Origin: Halieaceae bacterium
Lineage (GTDB): Bacteria; Pseudomonadota; Gammaproteobacteria; Pseudomonadales; Halieaceae
DNA: 13,845 nucleotides
Direction: 5' to 3'
Assembly (NCBI GenBank): GCA_009886815.1
Contig: QXYP01000118.1
Coordinates: 2,668 to 16,512 of the forward strand
Made by a program: the position numbers and the translations under genes. Shown in pieces: positions 8,701 through 13,845 of this stretch. Within the stretch, counting starts at the first letter, position 1. Each line of letters starts with the position of its first letter. The notes under the pieces were generated by a model, which saw only the letters and a list, made by a program, of their open reading frames with translations, made no database searches and was not told the origin of the DNA.

Positions 8701-9981
8701 ATTTGGGTGCTCAATAAAGCGTTCTGCTGTGGCCTGCGGTTGATTGCGATAGCCTTTGGCAAGGTGGCAACCGCCAATGCAAAGCTCTCCCGCTTCGCCC
8801 CAGGATAAGGCCTGCTCTGTGCCGGGCTCCACAATAATGTAGTCGACCCCCGGAAACGGCGAGCCTATGGTGACAGGCTTGCCCGGAGTTAACAGCTGAC
8901 GGCTGGTATCGGTACTGGCTTCGGTTGGCCCGTAGGTGTTGATAATTTGGCGTCGAGCTCGGGACCAAGGTTCCACCAAGTTGGCAGGAAAGGCTTCTCC
9001 TGCCGGAATAATATAGCGACAGATTGGGTAAGGCAGCTCATGTTCGGGGGCATCGCTAAGCGTCGCTAACAATACGGGAGGGCAAAAAAGTGCGGTGACT
9101 TCCTGTTCACGCAAGATAGGGACGAGGTCGGGGCCCGAGCGCACCTCGTCTTTCGTGAGCAGTACCACGGCCGCCCCTGATACCCAGGCACTGTAGAGCT
9201 CAGAAATGCTCCCGTCGTAGCCCAGCGAAGAAGTGAGAGAGGTGGCGTCAACGCCCGCTGCAAAATCAAAAAAATACGCGTAACTGCGGGCCAGATTAAT
9301 GTAGCCCTTGTGATAGCACTCCACACCTTTGGGCCGGCCGGTTGTCCCGCTGGTGTAAAACAGCGCGGCCAAGCGTTCACCAGGATCATCAAGCCATGAA
9401 GGGTTCGTTCGTCTAGTTGCGGCATCTTTTAGCAGCAGACTAATGTTCAAACTGGGAAGCTGACCCTGCTTTAGGTAATCACTATTGCCGACCAGGAGGA
9501 CTGGGTCGGCATCTTGCATCATCTGTTCCTGCAGTGCGGACGGTGAGGCGGGATCTAAAAACAGCTGGGTAGCGCCAGCCTTAAGAATTCCCAAGTGTGT
9601 GGCTACAATATCGGCGCAGTTTTGCTCCATCGATACCGCAACGACCTGGTCGGGCCCGGTTACGTAGGGCGCAATGGCAGCCGCAATTTGCTCTGCTCTG
9701 TGGTTAAGTGCTTGGTAAGTTATTTGCTCGCCGGTCGCCGGTACCTGAAGGGCCGTAAAGCTTGGGTAACGTGCTGCACTGCGCTCAAAAATTTCATGTA
9801 ACCATTTCACGCCCTGTTGATGTTCTGCCCGAACCCACAAGTCGCCTGCAGGTTCATCTGTAAGGCAGTACAGGTCTGTACTGGGGCTGGGCTTTACGCT
9901 CTCAAGTACTCGCCGGTACCGCCACCATGCTAATGATGACAGGCCCAGCGTGCCCAGTAGGGTCGCGGCGGTTGTGAGCAT
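5776..9981 (-). CDS. Pls/PosA-family membrane NRPS (A-T plus three membrane-linked hexapeptide domains), candidate poly-Dap synthetase
   Basis: A 1401-residue single-module synthetase. Order: N-terminal membrane helix (about 3-20), adenylation domain (about 55-560), carrier domain with Ser615 in WGAHS, then three pairs of membrane segments (about 683-711/725-747, 938-965/978-1010, 1183-1213/1220-1242), each pair followed by a soluble left-handed beta-helix-like domain (about 805-905, 1055-1165, 1285-1395). Adenylation motifs: FYTSGTTGRPKG (208-219), NTYGPTEAS (348-356), YRTGD (432-436), GRLDAQFKVRGHRVE (451-465), and Lys553 in KPLSGKIDR. There is no classical condensation motif HHxxxDG and no thioesterase. 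This is the layout of epsilon-poly-L-lysine synthetase (Pls), which makes homopolymers through the amino side chain. With Dap genes nearby, L-Dap is the likely monomer. The extra N-terminal helix is unusual. The gap to the amidinotransferase is 15 bases and the ribosome binding site is poor, so coupling is likely. Confidence 0.9.
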   Translation of the reverse strand: MLTTAATLLGTLGLSSLAWWRYRRVLESVKPSPSTDLYCLTDEPAGDLWVRAEHQQGVKWLHEIFERSAARYPSFTALQVPATGEQITYQALNHRAEQIAAAIAPYVTGPDQVVAVSMEQNCADIVATHLGILKAGATQLFLDPASPSALQEQMMQDADPVLLVGNSDYLKQGQLPSLNISLLLKDAATRRTNPSWLDDPGERLAALFYTSGTTGRPKGVECYHKGYINLARSYAYFFDFAAGVDATSLTSSLGYDGSISELYSAWVSGAAVVLLTKDEVRSGPDLVPILREQEVTALFCPPVLLATLSDAPEHELPYPICRYIIPAGEAFPANLVEPWSRARRQIINTYGPTEASTDTSRQLLTPGKPVTIGSPFPGVDYIIVEPGTEQALSWGEAGELCIGGCHLAKGYRNQPQATAERFIEHPNFGRLYRTGDRCRIAPDTGQVEFLGRLDAQFKVRGHRVEAQGIESFLQDFIEEIDTAVVDYRNDELIAFIIAPAQLPSNSKSHLPMPAPENWVRSIQIKLGQQFPDHAVPSRFFLVSEFVLKPLSGKIDRQQLPVLPRYEGPVTTAGTPHQNDAEIESTQNEGVLNICREILGSTLGWDDDFVSWGAHSIAMAKLTQALRQAGFQVSVRDLLTEFRSARLAAQLPHSPVMEPDEAQVITPNSTAATLTDSTHGALHPWHFTLLQAVGIVLLRLPTVMGLVVLLAWGDPQVTFLNGDTASLIVYTLLAFIFYLGVPFLNLAWVKVLRGLLKSPIASGKSYPKWSRAHLHVWWLDSQQRSVLQPMGRWLRAPGIYAWLLRALGANIGKRTHISQSAEFLGPLNMLTFKDDVVVQSGAQISSQRWQGDQLIVGKVSVGKGTKVGQRALLGPGVTLGQYCWLTPLSATRQEAIIGDYQMIDGVNVDPVGSCMRLKRQHDLIPTAQSRTASELRGITVQLAIECLLFVLPAALILSGISNWLLGSYDTATNNNSAALLQLLTDFFLSAVLAAWLTLVVTSVLTCLFLRLTAYRPGILSGSSVAAVFLRYRQEKMNQIQRLWTWTLTGQYLRRLAGVNYGKTGASECDVMINLVPEMLTSQPNIFMANGCRTGMLDDEGEWLHLRPLNFGNNTFLGNNSVSEAGALPDQLLLGVSTPVGDHQFRRSPAVPIPSMSVLAGNPVIEFAQPEGQARGTDAPTWALFMLRILFGDLMGIALIPAMPILVLGLMLLVASTFNLPSFFETLTAVMGTTVCLQIMALTTKRCLVPKGWGENHQTPFWSLRHFTYFLAQDCFFKWSGPALRHLGGSVLANPFLRAFGCRIGSNTLIHEPLQAFDWHAVDIGDNCVIQGQLQLHSFEHRLLSVKQTVIKSRSAINFGATVMGGAVLEPETTVEGLGLVMKGMALTTGVHAGSPVNLERSL

Positions 9982-9996
9982 AATAATAGAGTCGCT

Positions 9997-11058
9997 CTAG
10001 CCGGGTGATCCCTGAAAGTAACCCTCCAGGGTGCCGCGGCGTCGTACGTCGAGGGTGACGCAGTGAAAGCCGCCTCCTAGCATACGTGAGTGACGAAGTT
10101 TCACAGGCTCAACGTTCATGCCTTTGCTCTCAAGTAGGGCAATTAACTGGTGCTGATCACTGTCGACGACCACCGTGTCGGGATCAATACTAAATAGATT
10201 CATGTCGATCCACTCACTACCAATGGCTTTATGCAGGTAGTCAGCACTATGACGCCCTTGATTTTCCATGGGAGGGCTATAAATCACCTCCCACTCTTTC
10301 AGGAAGTCTGGGAGTGTTTCGTCGGATAGCCGCTCTGGGTTTGCCAGCACCAAACCCGGTCGCAGAGCAACGAGTGTGGAGTCAATATGGCTGCCAAAAT
10401 AAACGTCTTTCATAAAGTGTACGCGGTATTGATCCCCTAAAATGGATTGCAACCAGTGTCCGCCCATCTCGTTTCCTGTAGCACTTACCAGATACAGCAG
10501 GTCTCGCCCAAAGCGCAAAACATTAGCAGCGTCAAAAGCAGGCTCAAGGTCCAATGGCGTGAGATTCTCAGCGTCGGGTGCAAACAATTCATCTTTCAGC
10601 ATGGGCCTTGGGGCACTGAACCAGCGTGATCCCGAAGCCATATACTCCAAGAGCAATTCTCGATAGCTAAAGGTCTCCTGGCTCCGGCCGCGAATGACGT
10701 TGGGAGTTTCCAGAATTTGATCGCCTACGGTGAGGAGAATGTCCCGGGGGCAGTAGTTGTAATAACCGGGCGTGGACCAGTGTACGGTGCTAAAAACACT
10801 ATCGTGATTCCAGGGGCTTGGCCTGCGAACGGTGACATTGGCCTGTTCAAGGACTGACGCAAAAGTCGCAAGATCTTCTTCGGCTTCCTCTAGGATTTGT
10901 GCTGGGAAAGGTCCTTGTGGAATCGTATCGAGAGGCCGTCCGGGATATTCTGCCAGTTGGGTACTGGCATCAGCATGGGGAAATCGCGCACCGGCAGCGG
11001 TGCCAATGATCACTTCCTCCAGTGGATCCCATTCATTACAACTCCAAACTAACGACAT
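9997..11058 (-). CDS. Amidinotransferase (glycine / inosamine-phosphate amidinotransferase family)
   Basis: A 353-residue cytosolic enzyme that moves the amidino group from arginine to a primary amine, giving a guanidino compound and ornithine. The N-terminus WSCNEWDPLEEVIIG is typical of the family. The catalytic triad can be read as Asp176 (in FDAAN), His224 (in GSHIDS) and Cys333 (in GGGFHCVT), matching Asp254, His303 and Cys407 of human AGAT. PRD (104-106) is also conserved. An ideal ribosome binding site (AAAGGAG, seven bases before the ATG) marks the first gene of the minus-strand operon. Family members in natural product clusters make guanidinoacetate (CyrA type), or act on aminocyclitols (StrB1) or polyketide amines (SxtG). 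The likely acceptor here is L-Dap, giving 2-amino-3-guanidinopropionate, or the amino end of a Dap oligomer; this is inference from the neighbours. Confidence 0.9.
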   Translation of the reverse strand: MSLVWSCNEWDPLEEVIIGTAAGARFPHADASTQLAEYPGRPLDTIPQGPFPAQILEEAEEDLATFASVLEQANVTVRRPSPWNHDSVFSTVHWSTPGYYNYCPRDILLTVGDQILETPNVIRGRSQETFSYRELLLEYMASGSRWFSAPRPMLKDELFAPDAENLTPLDLEPAFDAANVLRFGRDLLYLVSATGNEMGGHWLQSILGDQYRVHFMKDVYFGSHIDSTLVALRPGLVLANPERLSDETLPDFLKEWEVIYSPPMENQGRHSADYLHKAIGSEWIDMNLFSIDPDTVVVDSDQHQLIALLESKGMNVEPVKLRHSRMLGGGFHCVTLDVRRRGTLEGYFQGSPG

Positions 11059-11096
11059 GCGGCTACTCCTTTACAGATCGAATCTTGACTGACTTT

Positions 11097-11123
11097 GTGA
11101 ACCTAGTCGGCTGTAGAGTTCAC
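11097..11123 (-). promoter_or_regulatory. Inverted repeat in the leader or promoter of the amidinotransferase operon
   Basis: Arms GTGAACCTA (11097-11105) and TAG-A-GTTCAC (11114-11123) pair over nine bases with one bulged A and an 8-base loop. The repeat lies 39 bases upstream of the amidinotransferase ATG and just after the terminator of the preceding gene. A weak promoter can be drawn across it: TTGTGG (complement of 11123-11128) and TAGGTT (complement of 11100-11105) with 17 bases between. A repressor site covering the promoter or a leader hairpin are both possible. Confidence 0.45.
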
Positions 11124-11124
11124 C

Positions 11125-11151
11125 ACAAAAAAGCCGCCCGTGGGCGGCTTT
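11125..11151 (-). terminator. Intrinsic terminator after the small exported protein
   Basis: A nine-base perfect stem (AAAGCCGCC at 11130-11138 with GGCGGCTTT at 11143-11151) and a four-base loop are followed on the minus strand by a run of T (complement of 11127-11132). It begins 22 bases after the stop of the exported protein and separates that gene from the amidinotransferase operon, so the latter needs its own promoter. Confidence 0.9.
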
Positions 11152-11173
11152 AAAAACAGCGTATGAAAGTCGC

Positions 11174-11548
11174 TTAGTTCATGGCTTCCCAAAGTGAGCT
11201 ACCGTGACAGCTCATAGCGCCACCTTCCATGCCTGCGGCATCAGATTCGGGGTAAGCGTCCCAGAACTTACCGTAGGCAGCAAAGTCGGGCCAAGACGAT
11301 ATAAATATGAGGTCAGTACCCGTGCCGTCTGCTCCTGCTGCAACGGGAAAGTAAATCTGGCTTTTCATCTTCTTGCCACCATCAACTTTTGCTGCGGCCT
11401 TTTGCCAATCTTGGGAGTACTCAACTAAGGTTTCTTCAGTCATGTCGTCGTTAATCTGGCATTTCCACATGTGTACAGGGCTGCCAGCCATGGCTTGCAT
11501 GGCGGTAAGAGACAGTACAGTGAAGGTGGCTGCAATCAATTTTTTCAT
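11174..11548 (-). CDS. Small exported protein, paralogue of the left-edge lipoprotein
   Basis: A 124-residue protein with a clear Sec signal peptide (KK, hydrophobic core, cleavage after AMA at residue 21), so it acts in the periplasm or outside. AAAGGA six bases before the ATG is a good ribosome binding site. The mature part has two cysteines (30 and 114) that could form a disulfide, the spacing D-M-T-E-x-x-L-x-E-x-x-x-x-W (35-48), and D-L-x-x-x-x-x-W-(7)-K-x-W (79-96). The left-edge lipoprotein has the same two spacings. The pattern of beta strands and helices resembles small ferredoxin-like domains, but the function is unknown. It is a single-gene unit closed by an intrinsic terminator and probably not part of the biosynthetic cluster. 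Confidence 0.85.
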   Translation of the reverse strand: MKKLIAATFTVLSLTAMQAMAGSPVHMWKCQINDDMTEETLVEYSQDWQKAAAKVDGGKKMKSQIYFPVAAGADGTGTDLIFISSWPDFAAYGKFWDAYPESDAAGMEGGAMSCHGSSLWEAMN

Positions 11549-12024
11549 GGAATTTCCTTTTGGCGGTTGTCGAAACGGTGTGGGCCTATTCTGCTACAAA
11601 GCCGTTTCTTTTTGCTTTAATTAGGCAGCAATTATTTATCCAATCGCGACAAATGTTCTGGAGTGACGGCTTTGTTGCAGGGTTATTGGTGTGAAAAACG
11701 CAGAATTTTAGGCTTTTGTACTTTTAGTTTTAACGCACTGGCGTACGCTGGTTAGCCGTTTGCTTGGCGCTGCAGCCCGGTAGTTTTTTGTGATGGTGGG
11801 TTCTAGTGTTGAGGTATGAGCTGAGTCATACCCCTTACGCCGTCCTAAGCGTGCTCCCGGTAACTGACAAGGCTGCCCCAACGCCCTGACAATTCGCTCG
11901 TCGCACGGTCCAAACCGAGGTGTAGGGCTTGGAAAAGACCCACGGACTCGCTGTGTTTGAGTGCCCAAATTGTGCCAATAGTGTGGCGCTTTGTGGCCAG
12001 TGAGCTGGTAACCTAAGGCCACTT
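11549..12024. other. Gap of about 480 bases without a convincing gene
   Basis: This stretch lies between the divergent exported protein and the rnr region and must hold the promoters of both. I see no tRNA, no rRNA and no recognised structured RNA. The 104-residue minus-strand frame across 11708-12022 starts at GTG, has no ribosome binding site worth the name, and its composition (rich in Pro, Thr, Arg, Ser) looks non-coding. A weak plus-strand promoter can be drawn at about 11960-11987 (TTGAGT, 16 bases, TAGTGT). A hairpin at 11813-11832 is listed separately. Confidence 0.5.
11813..11832. repeat. Inverted repeat GGTATGA / TCATACC
   Basis: Perfect 7-base arms (11813-11819 and 11826-11832) with a 6-base loop. 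There is no T-run after it on either strand, so it is not an intrinsic terminator. It may be an operator or part of an unidentified RNA. Confidence 0.4.
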
Positions 12025-12105
12025 ATGGGCCGTGTATTTTATGGGGTCCTCGCCATCCCAGAAAGGGTGGTTAATTCGCAGACAGGAGAGCCTGACTCAC
12101 CTTGA
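12025..12105 (+). CDS. Possible 26-codon upstream ORF coupled to rnr
   Basis: An ATG at 12025, with AAGG eight bases before it, opens a frame that ends with TGA at 12103-12105. That stop overlaps the TTG start of rnr as TTGA, the geometry of translational coupling. The peptide starts MGRVFYGVLAIPERVV and is unlike anything I know. It contains the AGGAG site used for rnr. It may be a leader peptide that sets rnr translation, or chance in a short space. Confidence 0.35.
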   Translation: MGRVFYGVLAIPERVVNSQTGEPDSP

Positions 12106-13845
12106 AGAAATCTAACCCTTCCAAAAAAACACGAAAGCCTGAAGACCCCAATGCGGCCACAGAGGCAAGTCGCTACGAAAACCCGATTGCCAGTCGAGAG
12201 GTCATCCTTAGGGTATTGGATGAGTCGGGAGAACTCTTTCAGTTGTCGGGTTTGGCCAGCAAACTCAAATTATCGAGTGACCAAGATCTTGAAGCACTGC
12301 GCCGCCGCGTGATGGCGATGCGACGTGATGGACAGCTGCATCTCGATCGACGGGGGCGCATTGGCCTAACAGAGCGCCTGGAGCTGCAGACCTGTCGTGT
12401 GATTGGGCACCGTGATGGCTATGGGTTTGCCACGCCTGTTGAAGGTGGCGACGATCTGTATCTCAGCAGTCGAGAAATGCAAAAGGTCTTTGATGGCGAT
12501 CGCACGCTCGTAGCGACTGTGGGTGCTGATGCCAAGGGGCGTCGCGAGGGGAAAGTTGTTGAGGTTTTAGAGCGCGCGGTTTCCGTATTGCCGGGTCGAT
12601 ACATGGAAGAGAGCGGTATTGGTTTTCTGATGCCCTATAACACCCGAGTCAGTCAGCATATTTTAATTCCACCTGATCAAAAGCAAGGTGCGGTGCCTGG
12701 TCAAATGGTATCAGTGCGCATTACCGACTATCCCACACAGGTTTTGGGCGCCAAGGGTTCTGTTGAAGAGATTTTGGGCGACCATCTTGACCCCGGGCTT
12801 GAAATTGATATCGCCATCCGCGCGCATCAGATTCCTTGGCAGTGGCCCGACGCGGTGTTAGACGAGGCGGCGTCCTTGGGGGAGGAGCCAGAGGATAATG
12901 ACAAGCGAGGTCGTATAGATCTGCGCACGAAACCCTTTGTCACCATCGATGGCGAGGACGCGAGAGATTTTGACGATGCGGTGTACTGCCAGCCAGAGGG
13001 CAGCGGCTTCCGCTTATGGGTTGCGATTGCCGATGTGTCTCATTACGTGGCGAAGGATTCCGCGCTTGATCTCGAGGCTATTGAGCGCGGCAATTCGGTG
13101 TATTTTCCTGAGCGTGTGGTTCCCATGTTTCCAGAGGTGCTCTCCAACGGGCTTTGCTCGCTCAAACCCAAGGTGGATCGGCTGGCCATGGTTTGTGAAA
13201 TGGCCATTAGTGCAAAAGGCGAGGTGGTAGGCAGTACCTTTTATGAGGCGGTGATTCATTCTCATGCCAGATTGACCTACACCGAAGTGGGGCAGGTACT
13301 GGAAAACGGATTCGCTGACTCCGTAGCGCCCGAGCGTTACCCCGACCTCATGCACTTACATGCCCTTTACGGGTGCCTTCGAGGTGCGCGAGAGCTGCGC
13401 GGCGCGATTGATTTTGAAACGGTTGAAACGCGTATCGAGTTTAACGCTGAGCGTAAAATTGAGGCGATCGTTCCTGTACATCGTAATGACGCCCATAAGC
13501 TAATTGAGGAGTGCATGCTCGCAGCCAATGTCGCAACGGCTGAGTTTTTGGAGGCGGCGAGCTTGCCCGTTTTGTTTCGTGTACACGAAGGGCCTAGTAC
13601 CGAGAGGCTCGCTAATGTCCGCGCGTTTTTAGGGGAGTTAGGGCTCGATCTGGGTGGTGGAGAGAAGCCCACTCCCGAAGATTACCAGCGCTTACTGGCC
13701 ACTGCGGTCGACCGGGACGACGCATCGGTCATTCAAACGATGCTGTTGCGCTCACTGAGCCAGGCGGTCTATCAAGCAGAGAACAAGGGCCACTTTGGAT
13801 TGCATTACCCCGCCTATGCGCATTTCACTTCTCCCATTCGTCGAT
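12102..13845 (+). CDS. rnr: Ribonuclease R, N-terminal 581 residues, 3' end outside window
   Basis: A 3'-to-5' hydrolytic exoribonuclease that degrades structured RNA and takes part in rRNA quality control and trans-translation. Order: basic N-terminal tail, helix-turn-helix domain beginning RYENPIASREVIL (about 24-90), two cold-shock OB domains (about 105-160 and 170-220), and the RNB catalytic domain, with the metal-binding motif DGEDARDFDDAVY at about residues 284-296. The S1 domain and C-terminal tail lie beyond the window. The frame has a TGA nine bases upstream, and the first ATG is far inside the conserved part, so TTG at 12102 is the only sensible start; AGGAG lies 13 bases upstream. 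The RNB motif and the N-terminal domain order fit RNase R better than RNase II. Confidence 0.95.
   Translation, partial: MKKSNPSKKTRKPEDPNAATEASRYENPIASREVILRVLDESGELFQLSGLASKLKLSSDQDLEALRRRVMAMRRDGQLHLDRRGRIGLTERLELQTCRVIGHRDGYGFATPVEGGDDLYLSSREMQKVFDGDRTLVATVGADAKGRREGKVVEVLERAVSVLPGRYMEESGIGFLMPYNTRVSQHILIPPDQKQGAVPGQMVSVRITDYPTQVLGAKGSVEEILGDHLDPGLEIDIAIRAHQIPWQWPDAVLDEAASLGEEPEDNDKRGRIDLRTKPFVTIDGEDARDFDDAVYCQPEGSGFRLWVAIADVSHYVAKDSALDLEAIERGNSVYFPERVVPMFPEVLSNGLCSLKPKVDRLAMVCEMAISAKGEVVGSTFYEAVIHSHARLTYTEVGQVLENGFADSVAPERYPDLMHLHALYGCLRGARELRGAIDFETVETRIEFNAERKIEAIVPVHRNDAHKLIEECMLAANVATAEFLEAASLPVLFRVHEGPSTERLANVRAFLGELGLDLGGGEKPTPEDYQRLLATAVDRDDASVIQTMLLRSLSQAVYQAENKGHFGLHYPAYAHFTSPIRR

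Noticed and set aside
11708..12022. 104-codon minus-strand frame before rnr
   Set aside because: GTG start without a site, unusual composition, no recognisable domain, and it crosses the region that must carry promoters.
1..13845. CRISPR array, insertion sequence or phage genes
   Set aside because: No regularly spaced direct repeats, transposase, integrase or terminal inverted repeats were found on either strand.

Overview
The window looks like chromosomal DNA from a Gram-negative bacterium, most likely a gammaproteobacterium of marine or environmental type. The reasons are an RNase R gene of gammaproteobacterial type, a tRNA-Leu(CAG) close to the E. coli form, an Asp+2 lipoprotein, a Sec-exported small protein and Shine-Dalgarno-led genes. 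Non-ATG starts are frequent (TTG and GTG). The species cannot be named from the sequence alone.

Left part (1-1880), read on the minus strand: a tRNA-Leu with its own strong promoter, an unrecognised helical 243-residue protein, a possible 16-residue peptide behind a very strong ribosome binding site, and the start of a small lipoprotein that runs out of the window.

Centre (1881-11058): two convergent transcription units that together look like one biosynthetic gene cluster. The plus-strand unit is an SbnA-like PLP enzyme, an SbnB-like dehydrogenase and a DUF418 membrane protein. The first two are the known route to L-2,3-diaminopropionate (L-Dap) from O-phosphoserine and glutamate. The minus-strand unit is an amidinotransferase of the glycine/inosamine-phosphate type, a 1401-residue single-module membrane NRPS of the Pls/PosA (epsilon-poly-lysine synthetase) type, and an Sfp-type phosphopantetheinyl transferase that would activate the NRPS carrier domain. 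The 3' ends of the two units overlap by 104 bp. The simplest model is that L-Dap is made by the first unit, polymerised or coupled by the membrane NRPS, and guanidinylated before or after assembly. The product would be a cationic oligo- or poly-Dap, or a guanidino derivative. The enzyme families are well supported by motifs; the product is inference. An NRPS of this family together with Dap supply is known for poly-L-Dap in Streptomyces albulus. I know of no described system that adds an amidinotransferase in a Gram-negative host.

Right part (11059-13845): a regulatory stretch with an inverted repeat in front of the amidinotransferase, an intrinsic terminator, a small exported protein that is paralogous to the lipoprotein at the left edge, a roughly 0.5-kb gap without a convincing gene, a possible 26-codon upstream ORF, and the 5' part of rnr (RNase R) from a TTG start, cut by the window end.
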